A DNA stretch of 64,000 nucleotides from Kribbella aluminosa (GTDB lineage: Bacteria; Actinomycetota; Actinomycetes; Propionibacteriales; Kribbellaceae), in assembly GCF_017876295.1 (NCBI RefSeq), contig NZ_JAGINT010000002.1, forward strand, positions 992,001 through 1,056,000. The letters are read 5' to 3'. Under the pieces are notes generated by a model. That model was not told the DNA's origin. It ran no database searches and saw only the letters and a list, made by a program, of their open reading frames with translations. Below are positions 34,154 to 42,281 of the stretch, piece after piece. How positions within the stretch are numbered: position 1 is the first letter of the stretch; each line of letters begins with the position of its first letter. The translations under genes and the position numbers were made by a program.

Positions 34154-35311
34154 GTGCGGATTCTGATGATCGCGCAGTCCCCGATCGCCGGGGACTCGCG
34201 GATCCTGCGGGAGGCGACGGCGCTCGCCGCGGCCGGTCACACGCTGCATGTGATCGGCCGGGACGTTCCGGAGGGCTTCGAGGTCGGGCCGGGCGTCACG
34301 GTGGAGTCCGTCTCCCGCTCCTCCGGTCTGCGGGCCGGGAGCGGCGGGCTGACCGTCGGGCACGGGCATTCCGGGCCGAAGGTGCTGGCCAAGCGGTTCG
34401 GCCGGTGGCTGTTGCTGCCGGAGCACCGGGCCCGCACCGAGAAGCAGTGGCGGGTCGCCGCGGCACCGCGGGTGGCGGCGGCCGGGCCTGTCGATGTCGT
34501 GCATGCGCATGACTTCAACACGTTGGAGCTTGCCGCGGAGTACGCGTCGCGGTGGTCGGCCGCGCTGGTGTACGACAGCCACGAGCTGTGGTTCGACCGG
34601 GCGCTGCCGGGCCGGCCGACGCCGTTGTGGCGGGCGCGTGGGCGGCGGTACGAGCGCTCGCTGGCGGCTCGCGCGCGGGTCGTGTTCACGGTGTCGGACG
34701 GGATCGCGGCGCGGCTGCGGTCCCGGGGGTTGCCGGACGTGCGCGTCGTACGGAACACATTCCCGCGGGCTGACGACGTACCGCCGGCGGCTGCACAGCC
34801 GGAGGGCTTGCTGTACGCCGGGCGGGTGGGCGCGGGGCGGGACCTGTCGACGGTGGTCGCGGCTGCTCGCGAGCTGGCGCCGTTCCGGACGGTGCTGATG
34901 GGGTCGGTGGATCCCAACTATCGCCTGGATCTGGGGCCGGTGGAGACCGTCCCGGAACGGTCCATCGACGAGGTCGACGCCACGCTACGGGAGTACGGCA
35001 TCTCGCTCGTCACCCTCACCAACACCTGCGAGAACCACCGCCTCGCCCTCCCCAACAAACTCTTCCACGCCGTCCGCGCCGGGGTCCCCGTCGTGGCCGC
35101 GGATCTGCCTGAGCTGCGCGCCGTAGTAACGGAACACAACCTCGGCACCCTCTACGAACCAGGCAACCCCCAGTCCCTGACGGCAGCCGTCCGGACCCTC
35201 ATCGAGCACTACCCCACCTACACCGAGGGCACCCGCACCGCCGCCAAAACCCTCAACTGGGAACAAGACGCCGCCACCCTGGTAGCGGCCTACGCCGAGC
35301 TGGCGAACTAG
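34154..35311 (+). CDS. Glycosyltransferase family 4-like protein
   Basis: A 385-aa GT-B transferase starting MRILMIAQSPIAGDSRILREA, the same opening as the N-terminal half of the preceding protein. VVHAHDFNTLELAAEYA and YDSHELWFDRALPG are acceptor-domain motifs; LLYAGRVGAGRDLS and LALPNKLFHAVRAGVPVVA are donor-domain motifs with the usual glutamate replaced in the E-x7-E pattern (F-H-A-V), a deviation to note. It begins at the base after the previous stop and is the last gene of the run. Confidence 0.88.
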   Translation: MRILMIAQSPIAGDSRILREATALAAAGHTLHVIGRDVPEGFEVGPGVTVESVSRSSGLRAGSGGLTVGHGHSGPKVLAKRFGRWLLLPEHRARTEKQWRVAAAPRVAAAGPVDVVHAHDFNTLELAAEYASRWSAALVYDSHELWFDRALPGRPTPLWRARGRRYERSLAARARVVFTVSDGIAARLRSRGLPDVRVVRNTFPRADDVPPAAAQPEGLLYAGRVGAGRDLSTVVAAARELAPFRTVLMGSVDPNYRLDLGPVETVPERSIDEVDATLREYGISLVTLTNTCENHRLALPNKLFHAVRAGVPVVAADLPELRAVVTEHNLGTLYEPGNPQSLTAAVRTLIEHYPTYTEGTRTAAKTLNWEQDAATLVAAYAELAN

Positions 35312-35362
35312 CCGCACGCCCGGCCGCCCGTGCAACACCTTCCAGGCCGCGACCGCCCCGGG

Positions 35363-35452
35363 CCGTTTCAGGGGTGAACCTGCGAACGTGCCCGTTAACC
35401 GCTCGCATGCAGCCGGTGAACGGGCCGCTTGGCAGGTTCACCCCTGAAACGG
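35363..35452. repeat. Large inverted repeat with perfect 21-bp arms
   Basis: Arms at 35363-35383 and 35432-35452 are perfect reverse complements over 21 bp (opening CCGTTTCAGGGGTGAACC). A second inner stem, CCCGTTAACCG with CGGTGAACGGG, pairs 10 of 11 positions, leaving a loop that contains the palindrome GCATGC. It lies 51 bp after the glycan operon stop, and its right arm overlaps the last codons of the minus-strand frame at 35438-35719. It may end transcription or be a small non-autonomous repeat; no T-tract is present. Confidence 0.8.
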
Positions 35453-35719
35453 AACGGTCGCGAACACCACGTCGTCCGCGTTCAGCTCGAACGACAGGTT
35501 GTACCAAGGATCCGATCGCAGCGATTCCTTGGTGTACAAGGACTTGTAGTGGCCAACATCGGCGAGTGTCCGGGCGACGACTGACGTGTCGGAGACGGCG
35601 GTGTTGATCTGTGTCTGCGCATAACACCCGGTGTCCAGCGCATTCCCGCCGCCCCAGCACACCCACGTGTTCGGCACGTTCACGCGGTCGGGCCTGCGGT
35701 GGCGGTGAGAGAGGCTCAC
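35438..35719 (-). CDS. Small hypothetical protein or gene fragment
   Basis: A 93-codon frame (GTG 35719) whose C-terminal 75 residues look like real protein: VPNTWVCWGGGNALDTGCY, LADVGHYKSLYTKESLRSDP, WYNLSFELNADDVVFATVPF. Two cysteines flank an NALDTG turn. There is no signal peptide, although the composition resembles an extracellular domain, so it may be the surviving 3' end of a larger secreted protein. Base composition is less GC-rich than neighbours, and its stop codon falls inside the large inverted repeat. Confidence 0.4.
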   Translation of the reverse strand: MSLSHRHRRPDRVNVPNTWVCWGGGNALDTGCYAQTQINTAVSDTSVVARTLADVGHYKSLYTKESLRSDPWYNLSFELNADDVVFATVPFQG

Positions 35720-35797
35720 TTACTGTGTCTTTGCACGGGTATTAACTTCACCCGCAACTTCTGTCGTCCGCCCGGCATCAGGTGATCTGAAAGGGGG

Positions 35798-36718
35798 ATG
35801 ATTCCCATGCTGAGAACAGCAATCGGACTGGGCGCGCTGGCGCTCTCGTTGGGTACGGCGGTCCCACCGGCCGTCGCCACCCCGGACGCCCAGACGGCCG
35901 CGACCGCGGCGTGCGCGCTCGGGCTCGGGTCGCTGGACATCAACACCCGCGGCGTGAACAGCCGGGTACTGACGTCGGCGGGCGCGGGCGCGGTCGTGAG
36001 TACGCCGAACGTGTACAACACGCCGTACGCCGTCCAGCAGCCGACGGCCTTCACCGCCGTACCGGCCGGAAACGGGCGGACGACGCGCAGCGGGAAGGTG
36101 GTGTGGGGCAGCGGGTACCTGATGCAGAGCACGTACACCGTCGGGCGCGACGGGAAGCTCGTCGGCACGCCGGTGTTCCAGCGGATCGGGAACGGGTGGG
36201 GCGGGCGGTTCCTGATCCAGTCGCAGTACAAGGCTTCCGCTGGTAGCAAGCCGAGTCGGACGATGCTGTACCAGCAGGACGAGTACGGTCTGTTCGGGCG
36301 CTGGACGGAGGTGGGGAAGGGGCTGCGGAACACCGGGTACGTGAGTGGGATGAGCTCGATGAAGTCCTTCACGCTGATCGCCGCGACGCCGACGTACGAC
36401 ATGTTCCTGGCCAACAACCGGGCCGGCGGGCTCTACACGGTCAAGATCCCGACCAGCGTCCCGCTCAAGCCGATCATCACCCCCGTCCGCACCTCCAGCT
36501 GGCAGACCTTCGAGCAGCTGGTCTCAGCCCCCTGCGGCCGCGACGGCACCCTCCTCCTGGGCATCGACAAAGACACCAACACCGGCCACCTGTACACCGT
36601 CGGCCACGCAGCAGGCACCAAAACCGTGATCAAGTCCCTAGGCAAAGTCCCCACCACCTTCCCCGACTGGAACTACTTCCGATTCACCCCCGCCTACAAC
36701 CCCCTGAACGGCGGCTGA
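35798..36718 (+). CDS. Secreted protein of unknown function
   Basis: A 306-aa protein with a clear Sec signal peptide, MLRTAIGLGALALSLGTAVP, with likely cleavage after AVA near residue 29. The mature part has repeated aromatic/Gly strands (GYLMQSTYTVGRDGKLVG, RIGNGWGGRFLIQSQY, GLYTVKIP), which suggests a beta-propeller or tachylectin-like sugar-binding fold; that is an inference from pattern only. One cysteine pair (ACALG, APCGRDG) could form a disulfide. It has GAAAGGGGG before the ATG and stands alone between inverted repeats. Confidence 0.78.
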   Translation: MIPMLRTAIGLGALALSLGTAVPPAVATPDAQTAATAACALGLGSLDINTRGVNSRVLTSAGAGAVVSTPNVYNTPYAVQQPTAFTAVPAGNGRTTRSGKVVWGSGYLMQSTYTVGRDGKLVGTPVFQRIGNGWGGRFLIQSQYKASAGSKPSRTMLYQQDEYGLFGRWTEVGKGLRNTGYVSGMSSMKSFTLIAATPTYDMFLANNRAGGLYTVKIPTSVPLKPIITPVRTSSWQTFEQLVSAPCGRDGTLLLGIDKDTNTGHLYTVGHAAGTKTVIKSLGKVPTTFPDWNYFRFTPAYNPLNGG

Positions 36719-36721
36719 CGT

Positions 36722-36779
36722 CTTGTGGCTGTGAACACAAGCTGTGGTCTGGAGACAGGCAATTGCCTGTCTCCAGACC
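36722..36779. terminator. Two tandem hairpins including a perfect 34-bp palindrome
   Basis: CTTGTG/CACAAG (36722-36741) is followed by a loopless perfect palindrome at 36746-36779, whose half GGTCTGGAGACAGGCAA is mirrored exactly. It begins 4 bp after the secreted protein stop. It may act as a terminator, but no T-run follows. The 285 bases from here to the next gene hold only a possible gene remnant. Confidence 0.6.
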
Positions 36780-36814
36780 CTTGGGGATGTTCAGGGCCCC
36801 GCTAGCGCCTGCTG

Positions 36815-37060
36815 GTGCAGGTGGCGAACGGTGCCGAGGCCTGGCCCGCAGACGTCGCGGCGGCGTCGCCGGCCGAGTCGGACGTGTTTGCGAAGTACCT
36901 CGGGTGGAAGCGCCGCGTCCGGGTGGTTGGCTCGGCGCAGACCGACGACTTGCCGACCTACGCCCCACAGCGGGACCGAGTGCTGGTGCTCACCAGCGTC
37001 ACGCACCCCGACCAGACCGGCAACGCCGCGCCCGGCGGCTGTACTCCGCGTGGCGCGCGA
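36815..37060 (+). pseudogene. Possible remnant of a coding region
   Basis: From about 36815 the frame reads VANGAEAWPADVAAASPAES, then YLGWKRRVRVV and TYAPQRDRVLVLTSVTHPDQ with strong third-position GC until about 37045, after which it turns into arginine-rich antisense of the next gene. No ribosome site or family is recognisable. It looks like the decayed middle of a gene; it could equally be chance. Confidence 0.25.
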
Positions 37061-37064
37061 CGAT

Positions 37065-37940
37065 TCAGAGCACCAGGTGCAACTTCATCGCGGCGACGCC
37101 GACCTCGATCCGCTGACCCCAGCCGACGCTCAACGTGTCGGACTCCATCCCGTCGCCGAACACCACCAGGTCCGACTCGGCGGTGATCGTCAACGAGTCC
37201 GGCGCGTTGATCAAACCTTCGGTGTTGTCCGTACCGGTCGCAGGTGACGGCCACGCCTCGCGGACGAACCAGCACAGCACCGGGTCCGTCGGCGTCGGCA
37301 GGGTCAGCGGGCTGCGCCGTTCCTGCCAGGCCGAGCGGCACCAGCCGGTCGCCCCGGTGCCGGTGCCGATCAGGATCCCGGACGAGGACTGACGTTCGGG
37401 CAGCCCGTCGGGTGCCGCGAGCCGGTAGCGGGCGGACTGGTGCGTACGGTGGCCGACGTACACCTCGTTCAACGCCAGGAGTTGCTGGCCGTCATCGGTG
37501 CTCGCGGCAACCATCGTGCGTTCGGCAACCTGCGAATTCCTCAGCAAATCGGCGATCGCCGCGGGTTCGTGCGGGACGAGTACGCCGGGATTGCGTGTCG
37601 GCTCGGGGTTGATCCCGATCACCGGCTGGCCGTCCAGGTACTTCGCCACGTTCGCGACCAGGCCGTCCTGGCCGACCGCGATCACCACGTCCTCCGGCCC
37701 GAACCCGAACCGGTCGAGATCGTTGCGCTCGGCAACCGCGCGCCGCCAGTCCAGCGGGATCGCCGCCGAGACGGTCGCCAGCGCGTCCTGCTGCGCCTGG
37801 TGCCGCGCGTCCAGCTCGGCCAGGTCCCGCCCACGCCCGGCGAGAAAGAACCCGGCCTGCTGCCGCGTCCCGTGCCGGGCGATCATCTCACTCAACTCAG
37901 TAGCCCGATGCACGATCACCGCGCGGGGCGGGAGGCTCAT
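37065..37940 (-). CDS. NAD kinase-like protein with altered GGDG motif
   Basis: A 291-aa protein of the NAD kinase/diacylglycerol-kinase-like fold. The canonical GGDG is GQDG here (VVIAVGQDGLVANVAKYL, about residue 90), followed by PVIGINPEP, the NE motif in LALNEVYVGH, and GILIGTGTGATGW in place of the usual TPTGSTAY-like loop. True PpnK enzymes phosphorylate NAD to NADP; with these changes the substrate or activity may differ. It follows an SPFH gene by 31 bp and faces an NrtR-type regulator, so a link to NAD metabolism is supported by context. Confidence 0.8.
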   Translation of the reverse strand: MSLPPRAVIVHRATELSEMIARHGTRQQAGFFLAGRGRDLAELDARHQAQQDALATVSAAIPLDWRRAVAERNDLDRFGFGPEDVVIAVGQDGLVANVAKYLDGQPVIGINPEPTRNPGVLVPHEPAAIADLLRNSQVAERTMVAASTDDGQQLLALNEVYVGHRTHQSARYRLAAPDGLPERQSSSGILIGTGTGATGWCRSAWQERRSPLTLPTPTDPVLCWFVREAWPSPATGTDNTEGLINAPDSLTITAESDLVVFGDGMESDTLSVGWGQRIEVGVAAMKLHLVL

Positions 37941-37971
37941 CCGAACCCACCGCCCAGCACGCGGTGGCCGC

Positions 37972-38970
37972 TCACGCTTCCGCTCCTTGGGCCAGCTTGG
38001 TCAGCAGTGGGGTGATGAGGTCCGGCGTGAGGTTCAGTGTGCCGATCTCCGGTAGGGCACCCTGCTTGATGGCCAGTGCGAGGATCGTGCCCTGGTCGAG
38101 TTCGGCGTACGCGTCCAGCAGGGCCTTCTCGGCGGACGCCTCCGCGGCGCCGATCACGCGCTTCGCGTCCGCCTCGGACTCGGCCAGTGCGCGTTGCCGG
38201 CCGGCTGCGGCCTGGGTCTCGATCTGATCGGCGGCCGCGGCCTCGGTGGCGCGGGCGCGTTCGTTCTGGCCGCGCTGGTTGACCAACTGCTCCTCGCGGC
38301 GGGCGAGCTCGATCTGGTTCTGCAGCTCGTTCTCCGCGATCGACCGCTCGCGTTCGACGGCGAGTGCGCGCCGTTCGTACGTCGCCTTGTCCGCGGCCTG
38401 CTGCACCATCTCGCGGGTAGGGGTCTGCAGCGCCTTCTCGACGTCCCGCTCCGCGCGGACGGCGACCACGCGAACGTCCTCGACGCCGATGCCCAGACCG
38501 GAGAGGCGCGCGTCCTCGCGCAGCCCGGTGCCGACCGCCGTACGCAGCGCGGTCATTCCCTCGGACAGCGCCTCGGTCAGTGTCATCCGGGCGAGCAGGT
38601 CGAGCGCGGTCTGCTGGGCCAGCTCGGTCAGCAGTCCGCCGAGCTGCTCGAGCGGCGTGGACCGCCAGAGCCCGCTGCCCGGGTCGATCCCGAAGTCCAG
38701 CCGGGTCGCGGCCAGCGCCGGGTCGGTCACCCGGTACGTGACGGTCGCCTGTACTGCGACGTCCTGGAAGTCCTGCGTGCGCCCGTGGAACAGCAGCGGC
38801 TGCTCGCGGTCGTCGATCGGGATCTCGCTCAGCGACGAGTTCAGCGCCCGGAACCAGAACGCCTGGCCGGCGCCGTCGTGCGCGACCTTGCCGCTGCGCA
38901 GGTGCCGCACGTGGGTGGTCGGGTTGGCCCGCAGGTGGCTGATGAAGCCGAACCGGGTGATGTCTGCCAT
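37972..38970 (-). CDS. SPFH/Band 7 domain protein
   Basis: A 332-aa SPFH (stomatin/prohibitin/flotillin) protein. The SPFH domain covers residues about 20-190 (IPIDDREQPLLFHGRTQDFQDVAVQATVTYRV, split around residue 60), then a long charged coiled coil rich in Glu/Arg/Ala (190-290). There is no N-terminal membrane helix, unusual for the family, so it may be cytoplasmic or peripheral. It starts ATG after GGAGAG and is the first gene of the unit with the NAD-kinase-like gene, directly beside two NrtR-type operators. Confidence 0.88.
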   Translation of the reverse strand: MADITRFGFISHLRANPTTHVRHLRSGKVAHDGAGQAFWFRALNSSLSEIPIDDREQPLLFHGRTQDFQDVAVQATVTYRVTDPALAATRLDFGIDPGSGLWRSTPLEQLGGLLTELAQQTALDLLARMTLTEALSEGMTALRTAVGTGLREDARLSGLGIGVEDVRVVAVRAERDVEKALQTPTREMVQQAADKATYERRALAVERERSIAENELQNQIELARREEQLVNQRGQNERARATEAAAADQIETQAAAGRQRALAESEADAKRVIGAAEASAEKALLDAYAELDQGTILALAIKQGALPEIGTLNLTPDLITPLLTKLAQGAEA

Positions 38971-38985
38971 CTTCTGCTCTCCTTG

Positions 38986-39034
38986 TCGTCACTTTGACGA
39001 TAAGGGTGGAGATGACTTCTCGTCAAGGTGACGA
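38986..39034. promoter_or_regulatory. Twin operators TCGTCA-N3-TGACGA in a divergent promoter
   Basis: Two copies of the same inverted repeat lie at 38986-39000 (spacer CTT) and 39020-39034 (spacer AGG), 34 bp apart, both followed by AT-rich TAA or TTAA. They fill the gap between the SPFH gene (start 38970) and the NrtR-type gene (start 39049). Each half-site is exact. They are the natural binding sites for the adjacent regulator and would control both directions. Confidence 0.75.
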
Positions 39035-39048
39035 TTAAAGTAGGGCGT

Positions 39049-39774
39049 ATGGATTTCGTGCCGCTCGGCCTGGCCACCGACCTGGTCATCCTGACCGTTC
39101 GCGGCGGCCGCCTGCAGGTGTTGCTGATCCGCCGCGGCATCCCGCCGTACCAGGGGCACTGGGCGCTGCCCGGCGGGTTCGTACGGCCGGACGAGGACCT
39201 GGAGGCGACCGCACGCCGCGAGCTGGCGGAGGAGACCGGCCTGTCCGCGGAAGGACTGCACCTCGAACAGGTCGCCACGTACGGCGCCCCGCACCGGGAC
39301 CCGCGTGGCCGGGTGGTCAGCGTCGCGTACCTGGCCCTCGTCCCCGATCTCCCCGCCCCGGTAGCCGGCTCGGACGCCGCGTCGGCGAGCTGGATCGACG
39401 TCAACGCCGTACTCGAAGAGCACGCGGCGGATGCTGTGCAGGACGGGCGGACCGGCGTACGGGAGGTGCGACTTGCGTTCGACCATCGACGGATCCTTGC
39501 CGACGCGGTGGAGCGGGCCCGCGCGAAGCTGGAGTACTCGCCGTTGGCGACCGCGTTCTGCCCGCCGGAGTTCACGATCTCCGAGCTTCGCGGCGTCTAC
39601 GAGGCGGTCTGGGGGATCCCGCTCGACCCCCGCAACTTCCACCGCAAGGTCACCAGGACCCCCGAATTCGTCACCCCCACGAGCGCCACGACGACCCGCG
39701 ACGGCGGCCGCCCCGCCCAACTCTTCCACCGCGGCACCGCCACCACCCTCCACCCGCCGATGACCCGCGCCTGA
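39049..39774 (+). CDS. nrtR: NrtR-type Nudix-winged helix regulator
   Basis: A 241-aa protein with an N-terminal Nudix domain (GGFVRPDEDLEATARRELAEETG, split: Nudix box at about residues 42-64) and a C-terminal winged helix (FTISELRGVYEAVWGIPLDP, NFHRKVTRTPEF). This is the architecture of NrtR, a repressor of NAD-metabolism genes that senses ADP-ribose. The Nudix box G-x5-E-x7-REL-x-EE-x-G is complete here (REL, AEETG), so enzyme activity is possible. The ATG at 39049 follows AGGG; an in-frame GTG at 39028 lies inside the operator. Confidence 0.88.
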   Translation: MDFVPLGLATDLVILTVRGGRLQVLLIRRGIPPYQGHWALPGGFVRPDEDLEATARRELAEETGLSAEGLHLEQVATYGAPHRDPRGRVVSVAYLALVPDLPAPVAGSDAASASWIDVNAVLEEHAADAVQDGRTGVREVRLAFDHRRILADAVERARAKLEYSPLATAFCPPEFTISELRGVYEAVWGIPLDPRNFHRKVTRTPEFVTPTSATTTRDGGRPAQLFHRGTATTLHPPMTRA

Positions 39775-39790
39775 GCTCCGCGGGACTGAT

Positions 39791-40696
39791 TCATCCGAGC
39801 GTTCTCGTGCGCACGGCCAGCTCTTCCGCGGTGATCAGGTTGGTGTGGGTGCCGGGGGTCGTGCAGGCCCAGGAGGCGGCTACGGTCGCGGCCTGGGCGG
39901 CTTCGGGCCAGGGTGCGCCGTCCAGGAAGCGGGCCAGGAAGGCGGCCACGTAGGCGTCGCCGGCGCCGTTCGTGTCGACGATCGGGCGGTCCGGGAGGTC
40001 GATCGCGGGGAAGTGCCGGACCTTCTCGCCGCGGATGTGCAGGTAGCTGCCGTCGGCGCCGGCCATCGCGACCACCACGTCCGCGCGGCCGTTGGCGAGG
40101 ATCCAGTCGACGCCTTCGTCGGGGAGCGCGGTCTTCGACACGAACACGATGTCGGACGCGGTCGCGAAGTCCTTGTGGTGGTCGTTGCGGCCGTCCCAGT
40201 CGTGCAGGTCGGTGGAGATCGAGCGGTCCGCGGCGATCGCGTCGCCGAGCGCGTCGCGGGCGAAGTCCATGATCGAGACGTGCACGTGCTCGGCGCGGCG
40301 GATCAGCGGGCGCCAGAGGTTCGGGTCGACGCGCAGGCCGGCTGGGTGCCGCGCGTCGTACATCGACAGCCGGCGGCCGTCCGGGGCGACCAGGTTGACC
40401 GACCGACGGGTACCGCTCGGATGCAGGACGACGCGCAGCGGGATGCCGAGTTCGTCGTACGTACGCCGAATCCGCGCGCCCTCCGGGTCGTCGCCGATCA
40501 CGTCCACCAGCCCGGCGTTCAGCCCGAGCAGGTGGCAGCCCAGCGCGACACCGTGCCCGGTGTGCGCGAGGTACGTCTCGATCGGCCCCACCGGAACCGT
40601 GTCCACCTCCGCCAACGGCAGGCTCGGCACCCGCACGATCGTGTCGATACCTACTCCGCCGATGACCAGCACATCCAACTCCACGGGTCCCGTCAT
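39791..40696 (-). CDS. PfkB family carbohydrate kinase
   Basis: A 301-aa ribokinase-like sugar kinase. The N-terminus has VLVIGGVGIDTIVRVPSLP, a middle GHGVALGCHLLGLNAGLV segment matches the substrate-binding glycines, and the PfkB signature DTNGAGDAYVAAFLA holds the catalytic aspartate. The sugar is not identifiable. It is convergent with nrtR (17 bp between stops), so it is regulated independently. Confidence 0.87.
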   Translation of the reverse strand: MTGPVELDVLVIGGVGIDTIVRVPSLPLAEVDTVPVGPIETYLAHTGHGVALGCHLLGLNAGLVDVIGDDPEGARIRRTYDELGIPLRVVLHPSGTRRSVNLVAPDGRRLSMYDARHPAGLRVDPNLWRPLIRRAEHVHVSIMDFARDALGDAIAADRSISTDLHDWDGRNDHHKDFATASDIVFVSKTALPDEGVDWILANGRADVVVAMAGADGSYLHIRGEKVRHFPAIDLPDRPIVDTNGAGDAYVAAFLARFLDGAPWPEAAQAATVAASWACTTPGTHTNLITAEELAVRTRTLG

Positions 40697-40774
40697 ACCC
40701 GACTTTCGCCAAGGATCACAGGTGTCTTCCGCCAGCTGAACGCACAGTCCACAACCGTGTACAGCCAGTCGTCT

Positions 40775-41404
40775 TCAATGCTTGATCGGTGCCCCGGTCT
40801 TCTCCTGGAGCTCGTCGAACGTGACACCCTCGGCGAGCTCCACCAGTTGGAGCCCGTCGTCGGTGACGTCGAGTACTGCGAGGTCGGTGATGATCCGGTT
40901 GACGACGCCGCGACCGGTGTAGGGCAGGTCGCATTCGGCGAGGATCTTGTGCGAGCCGTCCTTGGCGACGTGTTCCATCAGCACGATGACGAGCTTGGCG
41001 CCGTGGACGAGGTCCATGGCACCGCCCATGCCCTTGACCATCTTGCCGGGGATCATCCAGTTCGACAGGTCGCCGGTGGCCGAGACCTGCATCGCTCCCA
41101 GGATCGCCGCGTCGATGGCGCCGCCGCGGATCATCCCGAAGGACAGTGCGGAGTCGAAGAACGAGGCGCCGGGCAGCGTGGTGACGGTCTCCTTGCCGGC
41201 GTTGATCAGGTCGGGATCTTCCTCGCCCTCGACCGGGTACGGTCCGACGCCGAGGATCCCGTTCTCGGACTGCAGGACGACGGTGACGCCGTCGGGGATG
41301 TAGTTCGGCACCATGGTCGGCAGCCCGATGCCGAGGTTCACGTACGAGCCGTCCTCGAGTTCGGCGGCGGCCCGGGCGGCCATCTGCTCACGGGTGAGTG
41401 GCAT
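40775..41404 (-). CDS. scoB: 3-oxoacid CoA-transferase subunit B
   Basis: A 209-aa beta subunit of a 3-oxoacid (succinyl-CoA:acetoacetate-type) CoA-transferase. The catalytic glutamate is in LQSENGILGVGPYP, and VNLGIGLPTMVPNYIP, GAMQVSATGDLSNW and MGGAMDLVHGAKLVIV are conserved. It begins ATG one base after the subunit A stop. Together the subunits move CoA between succinate and a 3-oxoacid, allowing ketone-body or 3-oxoadipate use; the exact acid is not determined. Confidence 0.92.
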   Translation of the reverse strand: MPLTREQMAARAAAELEDGSYVNLGIGLPTMVPNYIPDGVTVVLQSENGILGVGPYPVEGEEDPDLINAGKETVTTLPGASFFDSALSFGMIRGGAIDAAILGAMQVSATGDLSNWMIPGKMVKGMGGAMDLVHGAKLVIVLMEHVAKDGSHKILAECDLPYTGRGVVNRIITDLAVLDVTDDGLQLVELAEGVTFDELQEKTGAPIKH

Positions 41405-41405
41405 C

Positions 41406-42167
41406 TCAGGCCTCCTGCCTGGGTCGGACGGTGCGCTTCTCGATCGGCTTCTCGATGTCCTTGCCGACTGCAACGACTCGCTGGACGTAGACGCCCGGCA
41501 GGTGGATCGAGTCCGGGTCCAGCTCACCAGGCTGGACCAGTTCCTCGACCTGGGCGATCGTGACCCGGCCGGCCATCGCGGCCAGCGGGTTGAAGTTGCG
41601 TGCGCTGCGGTCGAACACCAGGTTCCCGTGGGTGTCGCCCTTGAGCGCGTGCACCAGCCCGAAGTCGGTGGTGATCGACTCCTCGAGGACGTACGTCGTC
41701 CCGTTGATCTCCCGGGTCTCCTTCGGCGCCGACGCCTTCGCGACCGACCCGTCGGTGTTGTACTTCTGCGGCAGCCCGCCGTCGGCGACCTGCGTGCCGA
41801 CACCGGCCAGGGTGTAGAACGCCGCGATCCCGCAGCCGCCCGCGCGGAGCTTCTCGGCCAGCGTGCCCTGCGGGGTCAGCTCGACCTCCAGCTCCCCCGA
41901 CAGGAACTGCCGGGCGAACTCCCTGTTCTCCCCGACGTACGACGAGGTCATCTTCGCGATCCGCTTGTCGCCGAGCAGGATGCCGAGCCCCCAGCCGTCG
42001 ACGCCGCAGTTGTTCGACACGACACTGAGCCCGGAGACCCCCTTGTCGTGCAGCGCCCTGATCAGCTCCATCGGGTTACCCGACAACCCGAAGCCCCCGA
42101 CCGCCAGGCTCGCGCCGTCCTCGATGTCCGCCACCGCTTCCCGCGGCGACCCGTACGTCTTGTCCAT
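41406..42167 (-). CDS. scoA: 3-oxoacid CoA-transferase subunit A
   Basis: A 253-aa alpha subunit matching the preceding entry. Typical blocks are LAVGGFGLSGNPMELIRAL, VSNNCGVDGWGLGILL, KMTSSYVGENREFARQ, and AAFYTLAGVGTQVADGG. The gene pair is in the usual A-B order with a 1-bp gap. No regulator is adjacent. An unremarkable 114-bp gap precedes it. Confidence 0.93.
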   Translation of the reverse strand: MDKTYGSPREAVADIEDGASLAVGGFGLSGNPMELIRALHDKGVSGLSVVSNNCGVDGWGLGILLGDKRIAKMTSSYVGENREFARQFLSGELEVELTPQGTLAEKLRAGGCGIAAFYTLAGVGTQVADGGLPQKYNTDGSVAKASAPKETREINGTTYVLEESITTDFGLVHALKGDTHGNLVFDRSARNFNPLAAMAGRVTIAQVEELVQPGELDPDSIHLPGVYVQRVVAVGKDIEKPIEKRTVRPRQEA

Positions 42168-42281
42168 CAGCTGCTCCGTTGCAGTGTCGGTCCCGATTCG
42201 CTCCCGACTCTAACCAGCCCCGCAGCCTGCCGCGATGTGGCTGACCCCACAGTCGTGCCGGAGGAATGTCCCCCGGCACCA

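Noticed and set aside
31136..34582. 1148-codon open frame on the minus strand
   Set aside because: It is antisense to wbpA and the glycosyltransferase genes, rich in Arg/His/Gln/Pro with no domains; a by-product of GC-rich codon bias.
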